A stretch of 64,000 nucleotides of DNA from Scytonematopsis contorta HA4267-MV1 (GTDB lineage: Bacteria; Cyanobacteriota; Cyanobacteriia; Cyanobacteriales; Nostocaceae). The notes under the pieces were generated by a model, which saw nothing but the letters and a program-made list of their open reading frames with translations, did no database searches and was not told the DNA's origin. The position numbers and the translations under genes are program-made. Position 1 is the first letter of the stretch. Each line of letters opens with the position of its first letter. The DNA is taken from NCBI GenBank assembly GCA_019359035.1, contig JAHHIC010000029.1:124001-188000 (forward strand), in the 5' to 3' direction. Below, in pieces: positions 8,194 through 16,763 of this stretch.

Positions 8194-9513
8194 TTACAAC
8201 AAACCCTGTTGCTGTAATTCTGGAATCAGCAGCGTCATGAATGCATTATGGTCAAAGTGTCCGGCATTGCGGTCTTCTAAAGAAGTGCTATTGTTAAACT
8301 GATTTGCTGCCCATCCAGCTAATATCCGGTCTTCATCAGCTAAATCATCTTTGACGTCACCGTTAGCATCTCTGGGGTCATTAGCTCCACCACCGCTAGT
8401 AAATAAGAGGGGTAAATTTTGACCGCCTTGATATGTGAGTATATCTTTCAATTTTTCCTTAGTATCCATGCTGCCTGACAATGCTTGTCCAATGCGACCT
8501 GCCACTTTACTTGAAGTTTTTTCTTTGGCCGCAATGTAGGTACTAGGCATAGCTCGGTCTAATATTAAAGCTTTAACATTTTCACCTCTGTCTCTCATCA
8601 CCCGCTTCACCAAAGTCGCAGCAACTGGACTGCCTAAAGAGTAGCCATGCACTATAATAGTGTTAGCGGCTACACCTACCGTATTCCTGAGATAATCATA
8701 CATCGCAACAGCATCTTCATATAATCCTGCCTCACTGGGGTCTCCACCACCACCACCGGGACCATTAGCAGTTTGATAACTACCACCAAAACCGCGATAG
8801 TTTACAGCTAGTACTTGTGCGTTGTTGGGAACATATTCACGGGCAATTCCCTTAGTATATTTTTCAGATGAACCGCCACTGCCTGATAGTATTAGCACTG
8901 TGGTGGCAGCTCCACCTGCAACAGGCGTGTAAAAATTACCTGTGAGTTGATTACCATTAGTACTTGCGATTGTTACTGGTGCTGTATTAATTATAGCTGG
9001 ATTAATGTAAGCACCACCAGCCATATTACGACGGTCATTTTCTGAGCCAAATAGTGAATTTCTAGTTACACCAGCGATATCTGCAGCCTTAGTTTTAGCC
9101 GCTTGAATTATATGAGCACCATTTGTAGATTGCGACACCAACTTATTCCCTTGGTTTAGTTGATGACTCTGGTCGTCGTCTGACAGACGCTGAACCATCG
9201 GTTTTAGAGATGGAGAATTAATATTATTAACTACCTGTGCTGCTACCCTATCTGCTTCCTGCTCATACTTATCCCCTGATTGCCCAATTGTCAACTTAGG
9301 TTGAATCGGTATCCCTGACGACTGCGTACCGGGTGCAGATAAAGAAATATGACCTAGGTTATGACCAAACGATGCTACAGTTTCTGAGTCTGCTTGCGAT
9401 ATTTTTTCGGCTTGAGGCTGGATATTAAAGTCACTTGATATCAAAGCACTCTTGACTGGTGCAAAAGTAGAATTTTGTGCAACTTTTCTTCGAGGGGAAA
9501 TCCTATTCTTCAT
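8194..9513 (-). CDS. Putative CIS effector with alpha/beta-hydrolase domain
   Basis: I start at the ATG at 9513 (439 residues, MKNRISPRRK...), which aligns with the two sister effectors. Residues 1-95 are the shared module (FGHNLGHISLSAPGTQ, IQPKLTIG, YEQEADRVAAQVV), followed by a VQR motif. The HELTH part of DUF4157 is absent, so only its leading segment is kept. From about residue 200 it is an alpha/beta hydrolase: VLILSGSGG oxyanion region, VNYRGFGGS, nucleophile elbow GYSLGS, and a late GHFDHN histidine. This suggests a lipase/esterase-type cargo delivered by the injection system. The substrate cannot be predicted. Confidence 0.75.
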   Translation of the reverse strand: MKNRISPRRKVAQNSTFAPVKSALISSDFNIQPQAEKISQADSETVASFGHNLGHISLSAPGTQSSGIPIQPKLTIGQSGDKYEQEADRVAAQVVNNINSPSLKPMVQRLSDDDQSHQLNQGNKLVSQSTNGAHIIQAAKTKAADIAGVTRNSLFGSENDRRNMAGGAYINPAIINTAPVTIASTNGNQLTGNFYTPVAGGAATTVLILSGSGGSSEKYTKGIAREYVPNNAQVLAVNYRGFGGSYQTANGPGGGGGDPSEAGLYEDAVAMYDYLRNTVGVAANTIIVHGYSLGSPVAATLVKRVMRDRGENVKALILDRAMPSTYIAAKEKTSSKVAGRIGQALSGSMDTKEKLKDILTYQGGQNLPLLFTSGGGANDPRDANGDVKDDLADEDRILAGWAANQFNNSTSLEDRNAGHFDHNAFMTLLIPELQQQGLL

Positions 9514-9872
9514 ACACAGCCCCAAATTTTAGTTTAGTGTTTGAACAAATTTGAACAAAAATGTTTCCAGCTTTACCCGATTGGGCAATGCCGTAATAAT
9601 ACGGTGCAACAAAGCAAATACTTGTATCATCTACAGCATCTTAGCTCAAATAGAACAGCGCGGCTATTAAATATTACAAACAGTTTTGAACTGTATCCTA
9701 AACCTGTAAATTTATCTGATTTCGTAGTGCGGGCTTCCAGCCCGCTTTCTGTGCATTAAGCGTTTCCTGTCCATTAAGTCGCAAGAAGCGTATCTTCCTG
9801 TCCAGTAGGTCGCTGATGCGTCCCACTACAAAATTTTTTTCAAAATTGGAATGCTCTGTTTCAAACTGCTTC
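9514..9872. other. Intergenic region with dispersed palindrome
   Basis: I see no gene here. It contains a copy of the GTAGTGCGGGC palindrome at 9724-9745, followed by a run of short direct repeats (variants of TTAAGTCGCAAG and AGTAGGTCGCTGATGCG). The promoter for the downstream effector genes probably lies near 9520-9600, but no convincing -10/-35 pair was identified. Confidence 0.4.
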
Positions 9873-10082
9873 TTAAAGTCCCGGAATCTCCGACACCTTC
9901 GACGGCAACTCATCCAGGGTAACACTTGTAGCCTGTCGCCACTCCTCCACCGTAAACTCATAACCGTGTCTCCGTGCCATTTCCACAAAAGTCTCCACAT
10001 CAGGAGCCTCACTCAACTTAGCTTTCAAATCAAAATTAGTTTGCGCTACACGAAATAATCTTGTAACTTCTTGCTGTGCCAT
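9873..10082 (-). CDS. Nif11-like leader-peptide-family small protein
   Basis: The 69-residue protein starts MAQQEVTRLFRVAQTNFDLK and continues with LSEAPDVETFVEMARRHGYEFTVEEW, a clear Nif11-domain pattern. Nif11-like domains serve as leader regions of some RiPP precursors, but many cyanobacterial copies are stand-alone. The C-terminal tail after the leader is short (~15 residues, no Cys) and lacks a Gly-Gly cleavage site, so a modified peptide product is not supported. A GGAGAAAAT ribosome-binding site precedes the ATG. It lies 31 bases downstream of the CIS ATPase gene, in the same direction. Confidence 0.8.
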   Translation of the reverse strand: MAQQEVTRLFRVAQTNFDLKAKLSEAPDVETFVEMARRHGYEFTVEEWRQATSVTLDELPSKVSEIPGL

Positions 10083-10113
10083 TATTTTCTCCTAATATAG
10101 TAAAATTACTAAA

Positions 10114-12105
10114 CTAAACCCACCCCTTCACCTCAGTATCAGTAAGAGGGCGCTCCATCTTCGCGTACTCATTCTTAGCTGCCTGTAAGATATGTTCCAT
10201 CCGTACCGATTCCCTTGCTTGAGCCGCAATGAAAGCCGCATTTAAGGCAATGTTACGAATATTACCCCCTGCAACACTAAGCTTTGCCAACTTAACTTCA
10301 TCCACTCCCTCTTTTGGCGTTCGTGCAGGAAAAACTCGCCGCCAAATCTCCGCTCGTTGATTAGCATCAGGGAAAGGAAACTGCACAATAAACCGAATAC
10401 GACGCAAAAACGCCTGGTCAATCGAATTCTTCAAATTAGTCGTAAGAATAGCCAGACCCGGATAAGTTTCCATCCGTTGCAACAAATAAGCAACTTCCAT
10501 ATTCGCATAACGGTCATGAGAATCTTTGACATCAGAACGCTTACCAAACAAAGCATCCGCTTCATCAAACAGTAAAATCACACCACCCATTTCTGCCGCA
10601 TCAAACACCCTCCCTAAATTTTTCTCTGTTTCCCCAATATACTTACTCACCACCGCACTCAAATCAATTCGATAAAGGTCGAGTTTGAGAGCCTGTGCTA
10701 ATACATCTGCTGCTAATGTTTTCCCAGTACCACTACCACCAGCAAATAAAGCACTAATACCTAACCCACGCTTACTTTTACTACCAAAACCCCATTCGTT
10801 ATATACTTGGCTGCGATACTGTAATTGCGCTGCCAAATCTCGTAACACCTGCTTTTGTAGTTCCGGCAAAACCAAATCTTCCCAATCAGACGAGGACTCC
10901 ACACGTTGTGCCAATTCATCCAAACGCGGACGAGCATTAGCACGGCAAATGTCCCATAGTGGGGAGTGGTGAGTAGGGAGTGGGGAGTGGGAAGGGGTTT
11001 GTTGTTTTGCAATGCTTTTGGCTTTAAGAGAAGCAGTAAAAATAGCCTCAGCACTCAAATTAAAATGAGAAACTAACACAGACGTATGTCCATTAATCTC
11101 AGCAGCCATATCACCTAAAGCTGACTGCCAAAGAAGAAGCTGTTCATCACTTGTTGGACTTTCAACATCGAAGCTAATTAAAGAACGATACTTTTGCCTT
11201 CGTCGCTGGTTACTAATAATAATCAGTGGTGCTTGTAAACTTTCAATAAATTGAGAAATTGCACTTTCTTGTTTAGCATCCCCTGTATCAAAACTATCAA
11301 ATTCTAATAGTAAAGCAGCGCTGCTTAAAATATACTCCCGCTCCCATAAGCATTGCCATAACTTGAGAGTTCCCGTATCAGTAGCTAGTAATTGTGTGGA
11401 AATACTATAAGGAATAAGGTTAACTTGACGACAAGCTGCAGCCGCAATTGCTCTCTGACTTCCAACATTTTTACCACATAACTGCAATACTGGCAGCATC
11501 TTTTCTTCCTTTGATGCCACACACCAAGTATTTGCCATGTGCTCCGCTATTTGCCAGTGCGAAGGTACTAATTTATCTCTACTATTTACAGCCACCGCCA
11601 TCCCCGCTAGTCGCTTATCCAATTGATGAATCCCCGTCAAGTAGTGCAAGATTTGTTCATCAATCCGCAGTGGACTAGTAGTCAGAGCATAACCACTTCC
11701 TATTTCAATCAGTTGCCAACGACGTAGGGGTGCTTCTGGTGTTAATGCTTGCCAGTGGGGTTCTGGCAATACCGCCAACGCTAAACTAAAAGTAGGATAA
11801 AAGCGTTGATTATCCCCCGATGCAGTTGCACATAAAGGAGCAAAACTACCATCTAACTCCACACCCGCGCATAGTAAGAGAATATCGCGTTCAAATGCCG
11901 ACAAACCAAAGATTTCACATATTCGTTCTAATGCTGATTTTGTAGAGGAAAAATTAGAAGAAAAATTTATATCCTCCTCATCCTCGACTTTTTCCAGTGC
12001 TTCTTTACCAGCATGAACTTGTAAATAAGAACGAACGCGAACAATTGCTCGCATCAGGAAGCGTTGATTTAGATTATGCCAATCTGTATTTGCTGCTTTC
12101 AACAT
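10114..12105 (-). CDS. CIS-associated AAA+ ATPase (Cis15-like)
   Basis: The product has 663 residues from the ATG at 12105, which has CGGAGA seven bases upstream. The upstream extension to 12153 has no such site. The C-terminal AAA+ module carries Walker A GGSGTGKT (about 456-463), Walker B LLFDEAD (about 511-517), a TTNLK sensor-1 segment and the FLRRIRF arginine motif. The N-terminal half is the winged-helix/degenerate ATPase region usual in this family. Such ATPases are a hallmark of CIS loci and are thought to act in assembly or recycling. An in-frame insertion encoding SHSPLPTHHSPLW is derived from a heptanucleotide repeat and lies between the two halves. It probably forms one transcription unit with the DUF4255 gene upstream. 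Confidence 0.9.
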   Translation of the reverse strand: MLKAANTDWHNLNQRFLMRAIVRVRSYLQVHAGKEALEKVEDEEDINFSSNFSSTKSALERICEIFGLSAFERDILLLCAGVELDGSFAPLCATASGDNQRFYPTFSLALAVLPEPHWQALTPEAPLRRWQLIEIGSGYALTTSPLRIDEQILHYLTGIHQLDKRLAGMAVAVNSRDKLVPSHWQIAEHMANTWCVASKEEKMLPVLQLCGKNVGSQRAIAAAACRQVNLIPYSISTQLLATDTGTLKLWQCLWEREYILSSAALLLEFDSFDTGDAKQESAISQFIESLQAPLIIISNQRRRQKYRSLISFDVESPTSDEQLLLWQSALGDMAAEINGHTSVLVSHFNLSAEAIFTASLKAKSIAKQQTPSHSPLPTHHSPLWDICRANARPRLDELAQRVESSSDWEDLVLPELQKQVLRDLAAQLQYRSQVYNEWGFGSKSKRGLGISALFAGGSGTGKTLAADVLAQALKLDLYRIDLSAVVSKYIGETEKNLGRVFDAAEMGGVILLFDEADALFGKRSDVKDSHDRYANMEVAYLLQRMETYPGLAILTTNLKNSIDQAFLRRIRFIVQFPFPDANQRAEIWRRVFPARTPKEGVDEVKLAKLSVAGGNIRNIALNAAFIAAQARESVRMEHILQAAKNEYAKMERPLTDTEVKGWV
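10969..10996. repeat. Heptanucleotide repeat inside the ATPase gene
   Basis: GGGGAGT/AGGGAGT units of the same family as the array at 45690 occur here inside the ATPase reading frame. They encode a Ser/Pro/His-rich linker and leave the frame open. Confidence 0.7.
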
Positions 12106-12154
12106 TAGACATCTCCGTCTAAGAGGATGTTTGAAAAGTATCAATGTTAACAAA

Positions 12155-12299
12155 GAACCTAACCCCTAACCCCTTCCGAACATCGGGAAGGGGAACAAGA
12201 AAATAGGGTTTTCAAAGCCTCTCTCCGTGTCGGGGAGAGACTTAATTTCCCCCCTTCCCTTGTAGGGAAGGGGGGTAGGGGGGTTAGGTCTGCGTGTGA
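12155..12299. repeat. GC-rich inverted-repeat element between ATPase and DUF4255 genes
   Basis: The segment begins with ACCTAACCCC and ends with GGGGTTAGGT, so its ends are inverted. It contains two internal hairpins (CCCCTTCC...GGAAGGGG and CTCTCTCC...GGAGAGA) and a third GGGAAGGGG-rich arm. Similar C/G-rich elements flank 63191-63405. It resembles a dispersed non-coding repeat inserted between two CIS genes. Confidence 0.65.
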
Positions 12300-12301
12300 A
12301 T

Positions 12302-13564
12302 TTAGACATCAATAATGGGCCCAATATACTGCTCAAATGTAGAACTATTGGGGTCACTATCTACAGTAAGTAAACTTTCGGCTCCATCCACCACCAAACG
12401 CACAAGATACCTACCTAATACACAGTTACTAATATCAAAAGTAATAGAATTACTTTGAGGACGTCGGTTTTTGGTGTTATCAAAGCTATAACCAACAACT
12501 TCGCTTTGTAACAAAGGTGTGAGAATTAAAGTTACCGATTGCGATTTATCAACTATGACATCGACTTCCACTGTTATTTCCCCATCACATGTTCCATCCC
12601 CGTTATCTTGCACTCTGGCTATAGTGAGGAATGTAATGGTAGGACGGAGCATAATTGGTAATATATTTGAATTAGCTCCACGTTGGGGATGCAACACTTG
12701 CAAGCTTTGAACCCCTGCGCTTAATGATGTGGCGTTTGCAGATGCTAAATCTACAGTAATTTCTTTAGAGGTAACGCTTTGGGCAGTTACCCTAACATTA
12801 CCGATGCTGACTACAGTTACATCCGACTCTAGCCTATCGCCTTGAATAATTAAGGTGCTACTAGTAAGAATTAACGGTGTCGCAGCTAACTCCACTTGCC
12901 AATATTTTGATTGTTCTTCAATAGTTTTGATTTTAGTAATAACTGGTTGTGAAGATGTGACATGAGGCTGTAATTTGCGTACAGGTAAGGGCTTTTTAAT
13001 CAGTTCACCACCGTCGATTAAGACTACGCTGGCTTTATAACCTATTGATAGGGAATAAGGGGTTTGAAAAAAGACCGTCCAAATTTTAGAAATTTCCTCA
13101 ATGTTCATATCTAAAGGAGTAATAGAAATAATTTCTACCTGTTCACTGAGGTTAGAGTCAGCCAGAAACGTAAAAGTAGAATCAGTGATAGTCTCCTGAA
13201 TCATTTCCTGACTCACAATCGCTTTACTGTTTAAGCTGCGAATAATACTACCCAAAAGACGCTGCGGCTCTAATTCTATGTCATTGCCATAACAAGTTAC
13301 CAGATAATACAGGTCTAAACCTGTTTGGGAACGCTTACTATATTTTTCCTCAGAATAGCGGTTACGTAAATCAGCGCTACGCCATGCAGTATTAAGAGCG
13401 ACTTCATACAAATAGAGGTTGACACCCGTTTCTGGCGTACCATTCCCAATACGGTCTGGTCTTACAGTTGTCACCCTTGCACCATCCACATCTACTTGCA
13501 CACTAGCCTGGAGCGTTCGCTGCAATGTGGCTGTTACAGTTGCAATGCCTAAATAATTGCTCAT
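12302..13564 (-). CDS. DUF4255 / Pvc16-type CIS protein (Cis16-like)
   Basis: The product has 420 residues. The N-terminal ~190 residues form the DUF4255 domain (YLGIATVTATLQRTLQ..., GVNLYLYEVALNTAWRSADLR, LDLYYLVTCYGND, LLGSIIRSLN), the domain of Pvc16/Afp16-type proteins that cap or terminate CIS sheaths and tubes. The remaining ~230 residues look like two beta-sandwich (IPT/Ig-like) domains, an extension that small Pvc16 proteins lack. A second, short DUF4255 protein without this extension is encoded at 16106. The gene lies directly upstream of the ATPase gene, the usual order in CIS loci. Confidence 0.88.
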   Translation of the reverse strand: MSNYLGIATVTATLQRTLQASVQVDVDGARVTTVRPDRIGNGTPETGVNLYLYEVALNTAWRSADLRNRYSEEKYSKRSQTGLDLYYLVTCYGNDIELEPQRLLGSIIRSLNSKAIVSQEMIQETITDSTFTFLADSNLSEQVEIISITPLDMNIEEISKIWTVFFQTPYSLSIGYKASVVLIDGGELIKKPLPVRKLQPHVTSSQPVITKIKTIEEQSKYWQVELAATPLILTSSTLIIQGDRLESDVTVVSIGNVRVTAQSVTSKEITVDLASANATSLSAGVQSLQVLHPQRGANSNILPIMLRPTITFLTIARVQDNGDGTCDGEITVEVDVIVDKSQSVTLILTPLLQSEVVGYSFDNTKNRRPQSNSITFDISNCVLGRYLVRLVVDGAESLLTVDSDPNSSTFEQYIGPIIDV

Positions 13565-13640
13565 GTATCATTTTGATTTTATTTTTACTCAACTTTCACA
13601 GAAACTCTAGGTGGCATTTTATACTGATGTTGTCAAGGAT

Positions 13641-14372
13641 TCAGGTGCAAGCTAAGCCCAGTTTTAGTGCTTTAACAATCGCCTGCGTACGACTGGTTAC
13701 ACCTAATTTTTCAAAAATAGCAGTTAAATGGGCTTTGACTGTTGCAACTGTAATGAAAAGATGTTTTGCAATTTGTTCGTTACTTGCTCCTTGTACTAAC
13801 CAGTTTAAAACTTCGTGTTCGCGCTCAGTTAGGTGGACACTAGTACTAGATAAAAGTGATTGTCCGCTATAAAAGTGAAATAAGCGAAAGAAGCCAGTAG
13901 CAACTTCTGGGGGTAAATAGACTTTACCATCCATAACCATGCGAATTGCTTCACATAGCTGGGTTGCTACATGGTCTTTAAATACATAACCCCACGCTCC
14001 TGCTTGCATTGCACGAAATACCCATTCATCGTCATGATGTGCGGATAAAATTAATACTCTACCTTTGTAAGGCAACTCTGATAAGCGTAATAAAGCGGCA
14101 ATGCCATCTTCTGACGCCAATCCCAAATCAAGCAGAATCAAAGCTGGATGTTGTTCAACGGTTAGCTTGAGAGCTTGCTCCACAGAAGCTGCTTCACCAA
14201 CAATATCTAAATTGACACTCCCGCTGGCGCTATAAAAATTGAGTAGAGTGCGTATTCCTTGGCGAAACTTTGGTTCGTCATCGACAAGCAAGATAGAAAC
14301 AAGCTCTTTTGTGCCATTTCTTGTGCCATCTATAGCTGCTTCTTTAACTGACACTGGGAATGTTTGATACAT
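13641..14372 (-). CDS. NarL/LuxR-type response regulator
   Basis: Starting at the ATG at 14372 (GAGAGGAAAA just upstream; an in-frame GTG at 14393 is less likely) gives 243 residues. The receiver domain has the acidic pair in LLVDDEP, the phospho-acceptor in ILLDLGL (about D82), and the conserved lysine in YVFKDHV. The C-terminal LuxR helix-turn-helix reads LTEREHEVLNWLVQGASNEQIA and VKAHLTAIFEKLGV. It lies next to a histidine kinase gene on the same strand, with the CIS genes around both. I infer that the pair controls the injection system. Confidence 0.93.
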   Translation of the reverse strand: MYQTFPVSVKEAAIDGTRNGTKELVSILLVDDEPKFRQGIRTLLNFYSASGSVNLDIVGEAASVEQALKLTVEQHPALILLDLGLASEDGIAALLRLSELPYKGRVLILSAHHDDEWVFRAMQAGAWGYVFKDHVATQLCEAIRMVMDGKVYLPPEVATGFFRLFHFYSGQSLLSSTSVHLTEREHEVLNWLVQGASNEQIAKHLFITVATVKAHLTAIFEKLGVTSRTQAIVKALKLGLACT

Positions 14373-14519
14373 TAAATTTTCCTCTCTACCCACGTTGTGG
14401 CCAACTAAGACAACTACAATCGTTTTATTTATACAATAATCGTGGCTAATTTAAAGACAATAAAGTAAAAATAGAAATATTTTAACTTTTAGTATTTTTA
14501 CTTATATTTTTTAGTATTT

Positions 14520-15656
14520 TTACTGTGGTAAAGTAAAAGAAAATTGTACCCCCCCTTTTGCAAGGTTTTCTACCCATAAGTTTCCTTGATGGTCAAGAAT
14601 TATTTTGTGTGCGATGGCTAAACCTAGTCCAGTACCACCCAGGCGACGAGAAAAATAGGGTTGAAATATTTGTTTTAAATCTGCTGTAGGAATTGCTGCA
14701 CCTTGATTACTAATTGTTACTAATACCTCATGACTATATACTTGCCAATTACAAGTGATAACCTCACCATTAGGGCTGAAATAAACTGCATTACTTAATA
14801 AATTTTCAAATACCTGTTTCATTTGCCAGCGGTCTATAGCTAAACTCACCGATTGATTTGGATAGCAAATTTGTAAGTGTTTTTCCTCAAGTAAGGGTTG
14901 TAAAACTTGGACGGTTTGGTCTAAAATTGTCCGCAAATCGTACTGCACAACCTGTTGCTGTGCGCGTTGTCCGCCACATAGTAAATTCGTTAAATTAACA
15001 CATATCTCATCTACCGTTTCCCTAATTAGCGCAGCCTGTTCTTGTAATTCACCAGTAGGTAAAGCCAAACGAAGATTCTCGGCAAACAAATGAATCATTG
15101 CCAAAGGATGTCGTAATTGGTGTTCAGTTCGTCCTAGCGCATGAGATAAAGAGGCTATTTCTGCTGTTTGGCGACTAAGTTGACGCTGCATCATCAGGTG
15201 ATAACTCAGTAGTTGGGCATTCTTCAGCAGTAAATTTTCCTGACTAGGTGTCAACGGTTCATACTTAGATAAAAAGATATACTCCGGTTCTTGGCTAGTA
15301 GAATCACTTAGAAAACAAACATAAACATGTTTTATATCTGAAAAGTTTAGTTTTATAACTTCCAGCACAGGAAAGTATCTCGTCAGCCATTCTTGTTCCT
15401 GCAATAATGAATACTTCTGAATATCAGGTATATATGGATAGTTCGCTGTAACAGCTTCAACTAACTGGCGTCTTTGAGAATGAGAATCTTTATATACAGC
15501 ATAGGCCGCGACAGTAGGGTCAAGACCGTTCACCAACTGTTCTATCTGTAGTTTACAGATTGTTCTAACATCAGCTTCAAAGGCTTGACAATAACTGTTT
15601 GCTGGGGATGAAGTGGTATGTACAGAAGCAGCTAAGTCTTGAGCAGTAACCTCCAT
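14520..15656 (-). CDS. Sensor histidine kinase
   Basis: The 378-residue soluble protein has no membrane segment. The N-terminal ~150 residues are an uncharacterised sensory region that may be DICT/GAF-like. The H-box is EHQLRHPLAMI (H179), the N-box is QVFENLLSNAVYFSPNGE, and the ATP lid contains LGGTGLGLAIAHKI; the protein ends after VQFSFTLPQ. All key catalytic residues look intact. It ends about 130 bases upstream of the response regulator start. The two form a plausible two-component pair placed between the divergent CIS blocks. Confidence 0.9.
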   Translation of the reverse strand: MEVTAQDLAASVHTTSSPANSYCQAFEADVRTICKLQIEQLVNGLDPTVAAYAVYKDSHSQRRQLVEAVTANYPYIPDIQKYSLLQEQEWLTRYFPVLEVIKLNFSDIKHVYVCFLSDSTSQEPEYIFLSKYEPLTPSQENLLLKNAQLLSYHLMMQRQLSRQTAEIASLSHALGRTEHQLRHPLAMIHLFAENLRLALPTGELQEQAALIRETVDEICVNLTNLLCGGQRAQQQVVQYDLRTILDQTVQVLQPLLEEKHLQICYPNQSVSLAIDRWQMKQVFENLLSNAVYFSPNGEVITCNWQVYSHEVLVTISNQGAAIPTADLKQIFQPYFSRRLGGTGLGLAIAHKIILDHQGNLWVENLAKGGVQFSFTLPQ

Positions 15657-16105
15657 TTTTACTCTCCAGAATTAGGTATAATTTACGTTTTAAATTTGGT
15701 AAAGCACCTTGGGTGTCAAATTGCATTTAAATGAGTTGTGATTTTGCTTAATGGACAGTATAAATCCAGACGATATAAAGTTAACCGTTTTTTAGTCCTT
15801 CTAGGGGTAATTACACACATTTCTTTAAAAATCTCGACCAAAGTCTAATAACCAGTTGCTCAGAGCCTCTCTAATCTATGAATAGCCAGCCCAAGGGCAA
15901 AAAAGTAAAAAGTAAAAAGTAAAAAGGCAAAAGTCAAGATTTGAAACAACTTGATGAAGTTGTATATAAATCTTAAGTTTTATTTCTTTTGCCCTTTGGG
16001 TAAAAAAAAAGCGTTTACAGAGGAGCTATCTTTGTACGTCCTGGTTTACCTTGTGCCTTTTACAAGATTGCTTTAAATATATACAGCCTTTTTACTTTTG
16101 CCTTT
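15657..16105. promoter_or_regulatory. Divergent promoter region between the two CIS blocks
   Basis: This 449-base AT-rich gap separates the minus-strand kinase/regulator/ATPase block from the plus-strand sheath/tube block and should hold promoters for both. It contains tandem AAAAAGT heptamers at about 15903-15930 and an inverted TTTGCCTTT/AAAGGGCAAAAG pair near 15925 and 15988. No gene or specific operator was recognised. Confidence 0.4.
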
Positions 16106-16681
16106 ATGATTCCATCTGTAACCCAGACTTTGGCAAAAATTTTAGTTCATGGGACATCACTGCTCAGTACAGAGCAAATTGATTTCACTCATCCCCGTGT
16201 GCCACAAAACACCAGACCTAGGCTCAACTTGTATTGCTACAATATCCAAGAAAACAGAAGCAAAGCTCGTCTTACGGGAGCTATGTACAGTGAAGATGAA
16301 TCTCTAACAACTAATTTGGCAACCAATTTGGCACCTAATTTGGCATCCAACTTAGAGATGTCATCCCTTAGATGGTTTGATGTGTCTTTCTTAGTTAGCG
16401 TCTGGGATTGGACTAGTCTGGGTGAGCAGCATTTGTTATCAGAGGCATTGTTACTATTCTTGCAGCACCGTCGTTTAAAGGAGGATTTGCTAGCTCCAGC
16501 ACTATGCGGTTATGGCGAATTACAAATGACCGTTTCAGCTCTCTCTTGTGCGGATGCTGCTGTTTTGTGGAGCGCACTAGATGTCCCATTACGTCCAGCT
16601 TTGTATGTAACGGTAACCATTCCTTTTGAAGTGAAAAGTGATGTTTCTACATGTTCCGTTGAGACTTGCAAGATATGTTAG
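16106..16681 (+). CDS. Short DUF4255 (Pvc16-like) protein
   Basis: The 191-residue product is a single DUF4255 domain: VTQTLAKILVHGTSLL, PRLNLYCYNIQENRSKA, SLRWFDVSFLVSVWDWT, LLSEALLLFLQHRRL. A degenerate TNLATNLAPNLASNL micro-repeat sits at about residues 71-85. It is probably the sheath/tube terminator protein of the adjacent operon, whereas the larger paralogue at 12302 belongs to the opposite block. The last ~15 residues contain two cysteines. It begins the plus-strand CIS operon, 82 bases before the sheath gene. Confidence 0.85.
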   Translation: MIPSVTQTLAKILVHGTSLLSTEQIDFTHPRVPQNTRPRLNLYCYNIQENRSKARLTGAMYSEDESLTTNLATNLAPNLASNLEMSSLRWFDVSFLVSVWDWTSLGEQHLLSEALLLFLQHRRLKEDLLAPALCGYGELQMTVSALSCADAAVLWSALDVPLRPALYVTVTIPFEVKSDVSTCSVETCKIC

Positions 16682-16763
16682 TTTTTTGTTCGTCGTTAGA
16701 GTTCATGAACCAATAATTGGTACTTCAGAACTCACATCATAACTTTATAACTCATAACAAACA

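Noticed and set aside
9873-10082. RiPP precursor cluster
   Set aside because: The Nif11 protein has no GG cleavage site, no Cys/Ser/Thr-rich core and no modification or export genes nearby.
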